A DNA stretch of 37,303 bases, taken from NCBI RefSeq assembly GCF_001296045.1, contig NZ_LJHS01000014.1, positions 1-37,303 on the forward strand, given 5' to 3'. The notes under the pieces were generated by a model. It had not been told where the DNA came from. It ran no database searches and saw only the letters and a list, made by a program, of their open reading frames with translations. The position numbers and the translations under genes are program-made. This stretch comes from Rhizobium sp. AAP43 (lineage in GTDB: Bacteria > Pseudomonadota > Alphaproteobacteria > Rhizobiales > Rhizobiaceae). The first letter of the stretch is position 1; each line of letters opens with the position of its first letter. Shown one piece after another: positions 18,060 to 26,878 of this stretch.

Positions 18060-18110
18060 GTGCTCACTCCTCTGGTTGATCAGGTCGCCTTTTTGCGATC
18101 CTGCCTCCAC

Positions 18111-18137
18111 AACGAGCGACCACAACCGATTTCGACA
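18111..18137 (-). promoter_or_regulatory. candidate ECF42-dependent promoter upstream of the DGPF gene
   Basis: On the minus strand TGTCGA (18137-18132) is followed after 17 bases by CGTT (18114-18111), 52 bases before the DGPF start. TGTCGA is the -35 motif I recall for ECF42 targets, with a CG-starting -10. This would make the sigma operon autoregulated. The match is seen by eye; the assignment rests on recalled literature. Confidence 0.5.
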
Positions 18138-18154
18138 GGCATGGCAAAAGAAAT

Positions 18155-18592
18155 TTATCCAGCCCGTCGCAGTGACAGCCAGTGGTCGGCGGCAGCAACC
18201 AGAAGAATACCCCCGATATAGGCGATGATATTCCATACCGAGAAGATGCGACCCAACAGCAGCGCGCCGGCAAGCGTCAGGCGGAAGGCATCGAGCCAAG
18301 GCGTGTGATAAAGGCGAAAAAGTTCGGCAAGGATCGCGATCATCATCGACAGGGCCAGTTGCGTCCTTGGTCGACCAATGAGAACAGCCGACACAAGCAG
18401 ATAGACCATGACGCCCCAGAGCAGGGAGCCGCCATACTTGACCAGGCTATAGGGCAGGCCAGCCTCATATCCGGTCAGCCGGAGCGTCGCGCCAGCGACG
18501 ATCACCACACCGGCCGCGCCGAGCCTTGCCAATCGTTCCCGGCTTCCATGCGCGTCAGACGTGAAAGCCCCTGATGTTTTTGCCTCTTGCAT
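18155..18592 (-). CDS. DUF2809 family membrane protein
   Basis: The 145-residue protein (start MQEAKTSGAFTSDAHG) has about four hydrophobic segments and the DUF2809 landmarks LRLTGYEAGLPYSLVKYGGSL and LWGVMVYLLVSAVL, then AELFRLYHTPWLDAFRLT. The family has no known function. A GTG at 18658 would add 22 residues but has no spaced ribosome-binding site. It diverges from a DUF817 gene across 82 bases, and ends 95 bases before the DGPF gene in the same direction. Confidence 0.8.
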   Translation of the reverse strand: MQEAKTSGAFTSDAHGSRERLARLGAAGVVIVAGATLRLTGYEAGLPYSLVKYGGSLLWGVMVYLLVSAVLIGRPRTQLALSMMIAILAELFRLYHTPWLDAFRLTLAGALLLGRIFSVWNIIAYIGGILLVAAADHWLSLRRAG

Positions 18593-18674
18593 GTCGTCAC
18601 TTGCCTTGATCTTGCCGATTGCCTCTCTGTATCTGCCAATGCCGGAATCGCAAGGCACTCCAGGAACTCAACAG

Positions 18675-19550
18675 ATGACCACATGGCCCATTGGGCAACT
18701 GCCGCGGACCCTCGAAACCATCGACAGGCTCCTGATTACGCCGCCGGCCGCACCGGATCTGAGCGGATTTCCCCGTTTCGGAGCGGAGTTCCTGCTCTTC
18801 GGCATCAAGGAGGCGCGGGCCTGCCTTTTTGCCGGGCTGTTTTTCCTGTCGATCTTTCTCGTGCCGCGCGGCGGTCTCTACGGTCTGCCGCGCTACGACC
18901 TGCTGCTTGTGATTGCGCTTGCTATTCAGATCTGGATGGTCTGGGCAAAACTCGAGACGTTCGACGAGTTGAAGGCCATCTGCCTGTTCCATGTTGTCGG
19001 TTTCGCCCTGGAGGTCTTCAAGACCTCCGGTTCGATCCAGTCTTGGTCCTATCCGGATTTCGCCTATACAAAGCTGTTGGGCGTGCCGCTCTTTTCCGGC
19101 TTCATGTATGCCGCCGTCGGCAGCTATATCATCCAGGCTTGGCGACTCTTTGATCTGAGGATCCGTCACCATCCCCCATACTGGATGGCGATCCTGGTGG
19201 CCGCAGCGATTTATGCCAACTTCTTTACCCACCATTATATTGGTGACTACAGATGGTATCTCGCCGCCCTTGCAATCGGTCTTTATGCGCGGGCGACCGT
19301 GATCTTCCGGCCCTTCGATCGGGATCGCAGGATGCCGCTGATCCTTGCCTTCATACTCATCGGCTTTTTCATCTGGTTGGCGGAAAACATCTCCACCTTC
19401 TTTGCCGTCTGGCACTATCCCAACCAGATCGGCGCCTGGTCGACGGTGCATTTGGGAAAGTGGAGTTCCTGGACGCTGCTGGTGATCATGACTTTCACCA
19501 TCGTCGCGTCGCTGAAACATATCCGCAAGAAGATCTACATCCCGCACTAA
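18675..19550 (+). CDS. DUF817 family integral membrane protein
   Basis: The 291-residue protein is predicted to span the membrane seven or eight times; FGIKEARACLFAGLFFLSIF, LWGV-like charged turns, PDFAYTKLLGVPLFSGFMYAAVG and WLAENISTFFAVWHYPNQ are typical DUF817 segments. The family is known in Proteobacteria and has no assigned function. The start at 18675 follows AGGAACTCAACAG; the upstream in-frame ATG at 18561 would lie inside the divergent gene. It is divergent from DUF2809 and convergent with the diguanylate cyclase gene. Confidence 0.85.
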   Translation: MTTWPIGQLPRTLETIDRLLITPPAAPDLSGFPRFGAEFLLFGIKEARACLFAGLFFLSIFLVPRGGLYGLPRYDLLLVIALAIQIWMVWAKLETFDELKAICLFHVVGFALEVFKTSGSIQSWSYPDFAYTKLLGVPLFSGFMYAAVGSYIIQAWRLFDLRIRHHPPYWMAILVAAAIYANFFTHHYIGDYRWYLAALAIGLYARATVIFRPFDRDRRMPLILAFILIGFFIWLAENISTFFAVWHYPNQIGAWSTVHLGKWSSWTLLVIMTFTIVASLKHIRKKIYIPH

Positions 19551-19582
19551 CCGGCGAGTTGGGCGGAGGGTGCTTGCCCGCC

Positions 19583-20953
19583 TCACGCCATCAGCGACAT
19601 TTCCGAGAAGGTCCGGTTTCGGCCCGCAGCTTTCGCCATGTAGAGGAGCTGGTCGGCGGCGTGCAGCTGGTTGTCGACGGGCTCGTTTGCCTGAATATCG
19701 GCAAGCCCGATCGACGTGGTGACGGAAATGACCGTGCCATTGCGCAGCTCGATTTTTACCGCCTCGATTGCCTTGCGAATCTGCTCGCAGAAGTCATGGG
19801 CGCTCTGCTCGTGCAGGCCACGCAGATAGACGGCGAATTCTTCGCCGCCAAGGCGGGCGGCCATATGCGGCGTACGCGTCACGGTCTTCTGCAGCGAAGC
19901 TGCCACGCAGCGCAGCGTGTCGTCGCCGGCCTCGTGACCATAGGTGTCGTTCACCTTTTTGAAGAAGTCGATGTCGAGAAGGGCGACCGCGCTCTGCAGG
20001 CCCTGCGCCTGATCTTCGCGCATCAGTCGGGCAACCACCTCGAAGAAATAGCGGCGGTTCGGCAGATTGGTCAGCTGGTCACGCTCGGCATGGTAGCGCA
20101 AACGTTTGATCTGCTTGATGGTATCGACATTGCTGTCTATTCGGCACTGAAACTCCTCGGGCAGGAGCGGTCGATAGATGAAGTCGTTGGCTCCCGCCTT
20201 GAGGAAAAGCGAACTGACGCGGCGATCGGTCGACGATGTCACGCCGATGATCCGCAATTGGGTATAGGCGGCGCTGTGGCGGATCTGCTGGACGAGTTCA
20301 TAGCCGTCCATGTCCGGCATGTTGTAGTCGGTGATCAGCAGCTCGACATCCTTCTGCACGCCGAGCATGGTCAGCGCTTCGGCACCGGAACGGGCCTCCA
20401 TGACATCGAAATTGTGCCGGGATAGCAGCTCCACCAGGCTTTGGCGCGCACTGCGCTGGTCGTCCACCACCAGAACCTTGATATCGGCATTGCCGAGCAC
20501 CCGGGCCGCGGTCTGGACCAGGCGTCCGACGGAATCGCTTTCGTCCTTTACGCAATAGTCGAGCAACTGCATCTCGGCGTAGCGGGACTGCGCATGGGAA
20601 TCATGTTTCGCGGTGTAGACGATTGCGGCGATCTCGGCTTCATCGAGCGCGCCGAGGATCTCTTCGCCCTTGGCATCCGGCAGATCGAGGCCTGTGATGG
20701 CAAAGGCGAAATGTTCGGTGAGGAACACCTTTCGCGCCTCGGTCAGTGTCTGGCAGTGGAAGACCTTCGCTGTGCAGACCTCTTCCAGACGGGTGACGAT
20801 CAGATTGGCAACGGCCATCGAGTCCTCGATAAGGAGGATGTTGGTCGTCTTGATCTTGGGGGTGTCTGCGTCCGAAACAACCTTAGCCGGGGCGCCGCGC
20901 TTGGCGCTCCGGATGATCCGTTTGGGAACTTCGGCAGTGGCGGTCGCAGTCAT
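19583..20953 (-). CDS. two-receiver GGEEF diguanylate cyclase (PleD-like)
   Basis: The 456-residue protein makes the second messenger cyclic di-GMP. Receiver 1 covers about residues 38-155 and starts NILLIEDSMAVANL, but the phosphoacceptor position in FAITGLDLPD is Gly88 instead of Asp, so it is a pseudo-receiver. Receiver 2 (about 158-280) has VLVVDDQRSARQSL and an intact Asp209 in LITDYNMPDMDG. The GGEEF domain has DIDFFKKVNDTYGHEAGDD and R-L-GGEEF at 369-373; the inhibitory RxxD site reads R-T-P-H, so product inhibition may be lost. The ATG at 20953 follows AGGAGACC; a start at 20980 is possible. Confidence 0.93.
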   Translation of the reverse strand: MTATATAEVPKRIIRSAKRGAPAKVVSDADTPKIKTTNILLIEDSMAVANLIVTRLEEVCTAKVFHCQTLTEARKVFLTEHFAFAITGLDLPDAKGEEILGALDEAEIAAIVYTAKHDSHAQSRYAEMQLLDYCVKDESDSVGRLVQTAARVLGNADIKVLVVDDQRSARQSLVELLSRHNFDVMEARSGAEALTMLGVQKDVELLITDYNMPDMDGYELVQQIRHSAAYTQLRIIGVTSSTDRRVSSLFLKAGANDFIYRPLLPEEFQCRIDSNVDTIKQIKRLRYHAERDQLTNLPNRRYFFEVVARLMREDQAQGLQSAVALLDIDFFKKVNDTYGHEAGDDTLRCVAASLQKTVTRTPHMAARLGGEEFAVYLRGLHEQSAHDFCEQIRKAIEAVKIELRNGTVISVTTSIGLADIQANEPVDNQLHAADQLLYMAKAAGRNRTFSEMSLMA

Positions 20954-21021
20954 GTGTGGGGCCGGTCTCCTCGCGGTCATGGCTGTAACCTAGGGGAACA
21001 GTCCTTAATGGCAGTTGAATG

Positions 21022-21046
21022 TTGGCCCCTATTGATTGGGGGCTAA
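21022..21046. other. hairpin between msrQ and the diguanylate cyclase gene
   Basis: TTGGCCCC (21022-21029) pairs with GGGGGCTAA (21039-21046, one G-U pair) over a 9-base loop. It lies after the msrQ stop on the minus strand and before the next minus-strand gene. It could terminate msrPQ, though no T tract follows on that strand. Confidence 0.4.
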
Positions 21047-21125
21047 GTTGTTGTCATGCCGCTTTTCTGCCCAAAATTGACCGGTTGGTGAAAATTAGTT
21101 CCGGTCGGCACTCGGCGGCATCCGA

Positions 21126-21767
21126 TCAGGCGCGAGCAGTGGTCCTTCCGCGCCGGCGATGTTCCATCAGTTTCGGCCTGAGAAGCCGGTAGCCGAGCAG
21201 GAGAGTGACGACGCCGATGTAGAAGGCGGGCTCCGCCGTCACCACCTTTAGAGACAACGCATAGTGGAGGACGGCGACCAAAAGGATGGGGTAGGCGAGC
21301 TTGTGCAACTTGTTCCAAGTCTGGCCGAGCCTGCGGATCGACCACCGGTTCGATGTCAGCACAAGCGGGATCAGCATCAGCAACCCGGCCATACCCAGCA
21401 TGATGTAGGGGCGCTTCGCCACGTCACCGATAATGGACGACATCACCATGCCCCGGTCGAGCGTGAGGTACACGGCGAAATGCGCCAGCACGTAATAGAA
21501 GGCCAAAAGGCCGAGCGCCCGCCGATAGGCGATCAGGTTGATTCCGAACAGATCCCGCAGCGGCGTAACGGCCAGGCCCAGACAGAGAAACCTGAGCGCC
21601 CAGAGGCCCAGCAGGTGTTCGAAGGCCCGCACCGGATCAGCCCCAAGACCGCCGAAAATCCCGAGATAGAAGGCGTAGAGCCCCGGCAGGAGGCCGACGA
21701 TATACAAAGCCCAGATCGAGGCAGGTCGATAGCGAGCTGGAAGCGAGGGAAGGCTGAGCGTGCTCAT
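21126..21767 (-). CDS. msrQ: heme-binding subunit of periplasmic methionine sulfoxide reductase
   Basis: The 213-residue membrane protein belongs to the YedZ/MsrQ ferric-reductase-like family. It has about six hydrophobic segments and histidines in LAFYYVLAHFAVYLTLDRG and KLHKLAYPILLVAVLHYAL that fit the heme b ligands. MsrQ passes electrons from the membrane (quinones or a flavin reductase) to MsrP in the periplasm. Its ATG shares a base with the msrP stop (TGATG), so the two are co-translated. This pairing repairs oxidised methionine in envelope proteins. Confidence 0.94.
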   Translation of the reverse strand: MSTLSLPSLPARYRPASIWALYIVGLLPGLYAFYLGIFGGLGADPVRAFEHLLGLWALRFLCLGLAVTPLRDLFGINLIAYRRALGLLAFYYVLAHFAVYLTLDRGMVMSSIIGDVAKRPYIMLGMAGLLMLIPLVLTSNRWSIRRLGQTWNKLHKLAYPILLVAVLHYALSLKVVTAEPAFYIGVVTLLLGYRLLRPKLMEHRRRGRTTARA

Positions 21768-22717
21768 CAGTAGAACTTCGTCAGGTCCATGCCGTCATAG
21801 AGGCTCGCCACCTCGTCGGCATAGCCGTTGAACGGCAGCGTATCGAGCCGCGCGCCGCCGAACAGGCCTTCCGCCTCGCCAATGCGCCGTTCCGTGGCCT
21901 GGGTCCAGCGTGGATGATCGACGGCCGGATTGACGTTGGCATAGAAGCCGTATTCCGACGGCTGCAGCACGTTCCAGGTCGATGGCGGCTGCTCTTCGGT
22001 GAGCGTGATCTTGACGATGGATTTGATCCCCTTGAAGCCGTATTTCCACGGCACGACGAGGCGGATCGGCGCGCCGTTCTGGTTCGGCAGCGTTTCGCCA
22101 TAGAGGCCTGTTGCAAGGATCGTCAGCGGGTGGCGGGCCTCGTCGAGGCGAAGACCTTCGACATAGGGCCATTCCAGCGCCTGGAAGATTCCCGCCTGTC
22201 CCTGCATTTCCTCGGGGCGCACCAGCGTCTCGAAAGCCACGTATTTCGCTGAGCCGAGCGGTTCGACCTTGTCGAGAAGTGCCGAGAGCGGGAAGCCGAT
22301 CCAGGGAATTACCATCGACCAGGCTTCGACGCAGCGCATCCGATAGACGCGCTCTTCCATGGTGATGTCTTTCATGATCGTCTCGATGTCGATCACCTGC
22401 GGCTTGGCAACGAGGCCGCCGATCTCGATTGTCCAGGGCCGTGTTTTCAGCGAGCCCGCATTGCGCGACGGGTCTTCCTTACCCGTGCCGAACTCATAGA
22501 AGTTGTTGTAGCTGGTCACATCCTCTTTCGAGGTCAGCTTGTCATCCACCTTGTAGGCGCTCGGGGCGGCCTTCAGCGGGGCTGCAAAGGCAGAAGACGA
22601 GAAGGCGGCGGCTGCCAGCGCCCCGCCGGAGGCCGCGATGAAGTCGCGACGCCCCAAATAGAGGGACTTCGACGTGATCTCACTGGAGGCGATCTTGGGC
22701 GGATGATAGACGGGCAT
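21767..22717 (-). CDS. msrP: periplasmic methionine sulfoxide reductase, molybdopterin subunit
   Basis: The 316-residue protein is the MsrP (YedY) catalytic subunit. A twin-arginine signal is visible: [12 protein letters not shown] at residues 21-32, then a hydrophobic alanine-rich stretch ending near AFAAP. The molybdenum-ligand cysteine is Cys129 in [12 protein letters not shown], followed by the family segments [18 protein letters not shown] and [19 protein letters not shown]. It reduces methionine sulfoxide in the periplasm with MsrQ. The ATG at 22717 follows AAGAGGCTCGCC; an upstream extension reads into non-family sequence. Confidence 0.95.
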   Translation of the reverse strand: MPVYHPPKIASSEITSKSLYLGRRDFIAASGGALAAAAFSSSAFAAPLKAAPSAYKVDDKLTSKEDVTSYNNFYEFGTGKEDPSRNAGSLKTRPWTIEIGGLVAKPQVIDIETIMKDITMEERVYRMRCVEAWSMVIPWIGFPLSALLDKVEPLGSAKYVAFETLVRPEEMQGQAGIFQALEWPYVEGLRLDEARHPLTILATGLYGETLPNQNGAPIRLVVPWKYGFKGIKSIVKITLTEEQPPSTWNVLQPSEYGFYANVNPAVDHPRWTQATERRIGEAEGLFGGARLDTLPFNGYADEVASLYDGMDLTKFY

Positions 22718-22861
22718 GGGCGAGCCTCTTCGAATGATCTGACATGCGGTATGATTTAGGAGACGGCCGACAGGAGAACAGAGTTTCACCCACGAGAAAA
22801 GAAGGGCGCCGGGCACAATATCGTGTAGCGTCTTTCGACGAGCGGCCTGTAAGAAACGCCT

Positions 22862-23479
22862 CTATCCGGCGACAGGCGTCGTCTCGCACCAACTCAGCTT
22901 GTGGCCTTCCCACCGATGCGCAAGCCCACCCGCAATCAACCCGTCACCCACGGAGCGCCCCTCGCGCATCACGACACGCAGCTTGCGACCGTAGCGATCG
23001 ACGTCACGCCGTTCGGCCCGGACAAGTGTCACCCCGCCGGAGTTCAACTCGTGCAGCAGGGCCTGCTGGGCGTCTTTTCCGAGTTGCCTCTCGCGTTCGC
23101 AAGCCGGCTGGGAAATCTCCGGCGTATTGATGTCGGAGATCCGGTATTTCTCGCCGAGATACCAGAAGGTATCGCCATCCACGACGCAATTTGTCCGTTT
23201 GCCGCTCGAACATGTCGAGAAACGCGCTTTGACCGGTTCCGGTGATGGGTCGACCGAACTGGTAATCGTCGCCGCATCGATCGTATTCGAGGGCCGGTCC
23301 GGGCCAGACAGGCCGTGTTCGGAAGCCGTTGCGGCAAGCATGACGGTAAACCCGAAGGCAATTGCCGCCGTGGCTTGGCTTCTGCTCCACCGTCCATGGC
23401 GCGGCGTTACGTGCGCCGGCACACCGCGCGGGTGTCGAAGATTTGTTTTCCCCTTCGACCGGTCCTGTTGTCTAGCCAT
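22862..23479 (-). CDS. thermonuclease (SNase) family protein
   Basis: The 205-residue protein has a positively charged N-terminus and one hydrophobic segment (about residues 35-52, AATAAIAFGFTVMLAATA) that acts as a signal or anchor, followed by a staphylococcal-nuclease-like domain with CVVDGDTFWYLGEKYRISDI, NTPEIS, and ERRDVDRYGRKLRVVM. The Arg/Asp/Glu pattern of the active site is present. It probably hydrolyses nucleic acids or binds them in the periplasm; rhizobia carry many such proteins with unknown targets. AAGAAGGAGACCACC precedes the ATG. Divergent from ilvD. Confidence 0.85.
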   Translation of the reverse strand: MARQQDRSKGKTNLRHPRGVPAHVTPRHGRWSRSQATAAIAFGFTVMLAATASEHGLSGPDRPSNTIDAATITSSVDPSPEPVKARFSTCSSGKRTNCVVDGDTFWYLGEKYRISDINTPEISQPACERERQLGKDAQQALLHELNSGGVTLVRAERRDVDRYGRKLRVVMREGRSVGDGLIAGGLAHRWEGHKLSWCETTPVAG

Positions 23480-23703
23480 GGTGGTCTCCTTCTTCCGAAT
23501 CGTAAGGGCCGGGACTTATCCGTGGCTTAACGGGGTGACGAAAATTCGACCCGGGGCGGGTGAGGGAAGGGGCTGGCGTACCGTTTCGCGCGCCCCTGCT
23601 AGTGACAGGGCCCTGCGCATGGCTTAGATCCATGTTAAAAAGGTCACGCGAAGGCGCTTTTGGCGCGTTTCAAGCGGACCGCAATCTGCCCGAGGTGACA
23701 CCC

Positions 23704-25539
23704 ATGCCAGCTTATCGTTCGAGAACATCCACCCACGGCCGTAACATGGCCGGCGCCCGCGGCCTGTGGCGCGCAACCGGCATGACCGATGGTGATTTCG
23801 GCAAGCCGATCATCGCCGTGGTCAATTCCTTCACCCAGTTCGTGCCCGGTCACGTGCACCTGAAGGATCTCGGTCAGCTCGTTGCCCGCGAAATCGAAGC
23901 TGCCGGCGGTGTGGCCAAGGAATTCAACACGATCGCCGTCGATGACGGCATCGCCATGGGGCATGACGGCATGCTCTATTCGCTGCCGTCGCGTGAAATC
24001 ATCGCCGACTCGGTCGAATACATGGTCAACGCGCACTGCGCCGATGCCATGGTCTGCATCTCCAACTGCGACAAGATCACCCCCGGCATGCTGATGGCGT
24101 CGTTGCGCCTCAACATCCCGACCGTCTTCGTCTCCGGTGGTCCGATGGAAGCCGGCAAGGTCGTGCTGAAGGGCCGTACCGTCGCGCTCGATCTGGTCGA
24201 TGCCATGGTTGCCGCCGCAGACGAGAAGATGTCCGACGAGGACGTGTCCGCAATCGAAAAGGCAGCCTGTCCGACCTGCGGTTCATGCTCCGGCATGTTT
24301 ACCGCAAACTCGATGAACTGCCTGACCGAAGCGCTGGGTCTGTCGCTGCCCGGCAATGGCTCGACGCTCGCCACCCATTCCGACCGCAAGCGCCTCTTCG
24401 TCGAGGCCGGTCACCTGATCGTCGATATCACCCGCCGCTACTATGAGCAGAACGACGAGAGCGTCCTGCCGCGCAATGTCGCCTCGAAGGAAGCCTTCGA
24501 AAATGCGATGGCGCTGGACATCGCCATGGGCGGCTCGACCAATACGGTTCTGCATATCCTCGCTGCCGCCCATGAAGGCGAAATCGATTTCACCATGGAC
24601 GATATCGATCGCCTGTCGCGCAAGGTGCCCTGCCTCTCCAAGGTCGCGCCGGCGAAAAGCGACGTGCACATGGAAGACGTGCACCGCGCCGGCGGCATCA
24701 TGCGCATCCTCGGTGAACTTGATCGCGGCGGCCTGATCAATCGTGATTGCCCGACGGTCCATGCCGAAACACTGGGCCACGCCATCGATCGCTGGGATAT
24801 CACCCGCACGAACTCGGAAACCGTGCGCGAGTTCTTCAAGGCCGCGCCCGGCGGTGTTCGCACGACCCAGGCCTTCTCGCAGTCCTCGCGCTGGGATGAT
24901 CTCGACACCGATGGTGAAACCGGCGTCATCCGCTCGGTCGAACATCCCTTCTCCAAGGATGGCGGTCTGGCCGTTCTCAAGGGCAATATCGCGCTCGACG
25001 GTTGCATCGTGAAGACCGCAGGCGTCGATGAATCCATCCTGAAGTTCACTGGTCCCGCCAAGGTCTATGAAAGCCAGGACGCGGCGGTAAAGGCGGTGTT
25101 GTCGAACGAAGTTGTCGCGGGCGACGTCGTCGTCATCCGCTACGAAGGCCCGAAGGGCGGCCCCGGCATGCAGGAAATGCTCTATCCGACGAGCTATCTG
25201 AAGTCGAAGGGCCTCGGCAAGGCCTGCGCACTGATCACCGACGGCCGCTTCTCCGGCGGCACATCAGGGCTCTCCATCGGCCATGTCTCCCCGGAAGCAG
25301 CGCAGGGTGGCACGATCGGACTGGTGCGCGATGGCGACACCATCGCGATCGACATTCCGAACCGCACGATCAGCCTGGTGGTCGATCCCGCCGAACTGGA
25401 ACGCCGCCGCGCCGAGCAGGACGCCGCCGGCTGGAAGCCCGCTCAGCCGCGCAAGCGCAATGTCACCACGGCGCTCAAGGCCTATGCCGCCTTCGCGACA
25501 TCTGCCGACAAGGGCGCCGTGCGCCAGCTGCCGGAATAA
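23704..25539 (+). CDS. ilvD: dihydroxy-acid dehydratase
   Basis: The 611-residue enzyme converts 2,3-dihydroxy-isovalerate and -methylvalerate to the keto acids of valine, leucine and isoleucine synthesis. It begins [20 protein letters not shown] and has the iron-sulfur cysteines in [12 protein letters not shown] and [17 protein letters not shown] (around residues 122 and 195-201) and the C-terminal [14 protein letters not shown]. Length matches the family. The start at 23704 is chosen for CCCGAGGTGACACC and family alignment; an in-frame start 48 codons upstream gives non-family sequence. Terminator follows. Confidence 0.97.
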   Translation: MPAYRSRTSTHGRNMAGARGLWRATGMTDGDFGKPIIAVVNSFTQFVPGHVHLKDLGQLVAREIEAAGGVAKEFNTIAVDDGIAMGHDGMLYSLPSREIIADSVEYMVNAHCADAMVCISNCDKITPGMLMASLRLNIPTVFVSGGPMEAGKVVLKGRTVALDLVDAMVAAADEKMSDEDVSAIEKAACPTCGSCSGMFTANSMNCLTEALGLSLPGNGSTLATHSDRKRLFVEAGHLIVDITRRYYEQNDESVLPRNVASKEAFENAMALDIAMGGSTNTVLHILAAAHEGEIDFTMDDIDRLSRKVPCLSKVAPAKSDVHMEDVHRAGGIMRILGELDRGGLINRDCPTVHAETLGHAIDRWDITRTNSETVREFFKAAPGGVRTTQAFSQSSRWDDLDTDGETGVIRSVEHPFSKDGGLAVLKGNIALDGCIVKTAGVDESILKFTGPAKVYESQDAAVKAVLSNEVVAGDVVVIRYEGPKGGPGMQEMLYPTSYLKSKGLGKACALITDGRFSGGTSGLSIGHVSPEAAQGGTIGLVRDGDTIAIDIPNRTISLVVDPAELERRRAEQDAAGWKPAQPRKRNVTTALKAYAAFATSADKGAVRQLPE

Positions 25540-25554
25540 GACGAAACCAAACAC

Positions 25555-25583
25555 CGGGAGGCGGTTGCCCGCCTCCCGTCTCT
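25555..25583 (+). terminator. intrinsic terminator after ilvD
   Basis: CGGGAGGCGG (25555-25564) pairs with CCGCCTCCCG (25569-25578) over a TTGC loop, followed by TCTCTCTC. A second hairpin, TGACCGCC (25604-25611) with GGCGGTCA (25617-25624), stands just before the VOC gene. Confidence 0.8.
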
Positions 25584-25675
25584 CTCTGCCCTTGAGGCAG
25601 TTGTGACCGCCAGCACGGCGGTCAACGGCCAAAACGGTCGCCTAAGCCTGAGTGTCCCGCACATCTGGAGCCGTC

Positions 25676-26104
25676 ATGACCGTGCCCTTCAGCCTCGTTG
25701 GCATCGACCACGTCGTCTTCATCGTCGATGACATGGAAAAGGCGCTCCGCTTCTATTACGATGTTCTCGGCTGCCGCCCTGGCTACACCTATCCGGCGCT
25801 CGGCATGGAGCAGGTCTGGTGCGGTTCTGCCCTGATCGTACTCTGGGACATCACCCATCCCGGCGGCCAAAAGGCCGCTCCACCGGTCGCAGGCGGCCGC
25901 AATGTCGACCATGTCTGCATCGCCACTGGCCCCTTTGACCACGACGAACTGCGCGCCCATTTCGCCAGCCACGGTGTGGCGATCAACCGCGAAGCCATGC
26001 ATGGCGGCGCCCGCGGCATGGGCCATTCCTTCTACGTGAAGGACCCCTTCGGCAATACGATCGAGATCAAGGGCCCGGCCGAGTACCCGGACGGGCGTGG
26101 CTGA
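25676..26104 (+). CDS. VOC (glyoxalase/bleomycin-resistance fold) family protein
   Basis: The 142-residue protein has the two beta-alpha-beta-beta-beta modules of the VOC superfamily: GIDHVVFIVDDMEKALRFYYDVLG at the start, NVDHVCIATGPFDHDELRAHF in the middle, and SFYVKDPFGNTIEIKGP at the end. His11 and Glu near the C-terminus are likely metal ligands. The substrate cannot be told; relatives are glyoxalases, dioxygenases and resistance proteins. It faces the aldolase gene (stop codons 10 bases apart) and starts at the ATG 25676 with CTGGAGCCGTC ahead. Confidence 0.85.
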   Translation: MTVPFSLVGIDHVVFIVDDMEKALRFYYDVLGCRPGYTYPALGMEQVWCGSALIVLWDITHPGGQKAAPPVAGGRNVDHVCIATGPFDHDELRAHFASHGVAINREAMHGGARGMGHSFYVKDPFGNTIEIKGPAEYPDGRG

Positions 26105-26113
26105 CGTCATGCC

Positions 26114-26878
26114 TCAATCCCGATAACTCGGATCTTCCTTGTCCAGACACGACTTCAGATAGGCAAAATGCTTCTGCGCCATGCCGCGATACGGAATCCA
26201 CCCGTCTGACGTCCCCTGCGCGATCTCGTCCGACAGCACCGCCAGCGGCTTGCCGGTCGAGAGCGCCAGCACCATCGTCTGCGCCGCCTTCTCGAAGAAG
26301 TAGAGGTCTTCAAAAGCATCCGCCACCGTCTCGCCGGCAACCGACACACCGTGATTGCCCATGACCAGAACCGCCTTGCCACGGATCATCTCCGCCAGCC
26401 GCTCGCCTTCCTCTGCCGCGTCGGCGATACCCCCGAAGTCGAGGTCATAACCGATTCGCCCGAAGAAGCGCGCCGTGTTGTTGTCGAGCGGCAGAAGCGT
26501 TGGGTCCTTCAGGCAGGAGAGCGCGACTGCATAGGGTGAATGACAGTGCAGGATGACGCGCGCCTCCGGCAGCATCCGGTGCAGCGTGCCATGTACGGTC
26601 CAGGCCGACGGATCGGGCGCATTCGGCCGGTTCATCACGTCAGGATCATCGGCATCGAGCAGCAAAAGATCGCTCGCCTTGACCGTGGCAAAATGCTGCC
26701 AGCGCGGATTGAGCAGGAATTTCCGCCCATTGGCGGAAACCGCCGCACTGAAATGGTTGCCGACCGACTCGCTCCAGCCGAAGCGATGGCAAAGCCGGAA
26801 GGCCGCCGCCAGATCCTGACGCAGCGTGGTGAGATCAGCTTCATCGAGCATGTCGTTGACCGAAGGGGAAATATTCAT
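26114..26878 (-). CDS. class II aldolase/adducin-fold protein with missing catalytic Glu
   Basis: The 254-residue protein has the class II aldolase/adducin fold. The zinc-type ligands are present: His111 and His113 in VILHCHSPYAV and His176 in VMGNHGVSVAG. The glycine-asparagine loop GNHFSAAV (residues 40-47) is also there. In fuculose-1-phosphate aldolase the catalytic Glu lies in SSEWRFH; here the matching stretch is PSAWTVH with Ala92. So it may not be a classical aldolase and may act as a decarboxylase, epimerase-like or binding protein. It overlaps the upstream oxygenase gene by 4 bases (ATGA). Confidence 0.8.
   Translation of the reverse strand: MNISPSVNDMLDEADLTTLRQDLAAAFRLCHRFGWSESVGNHFSAAVSANGRKFLLNPRWQHFATVKASDLLLLDADDPDVMNRPNAPDPSAWTVHGTLHRMLPEARVILHCHSPYAVALSCLKDPTLLPLDNNTARFFGRIGYDLDFGGIADAAEEGERLAEMIRGKAVLVMGNHGVSVAGETVADAFEDLYFFEKAAQTMVLALSTGKPLAVLSDEIAQGTSDGWIPYRGMAQKHFAYLKSCLDKEDPSYRD

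Noticed and set aside
19253..20425. 390-codon plus-strand frame opposite the diguanylate cyclase
   Set aside because: Antisense shadow; the GGEEF protein on the minus strand is unambiguous.
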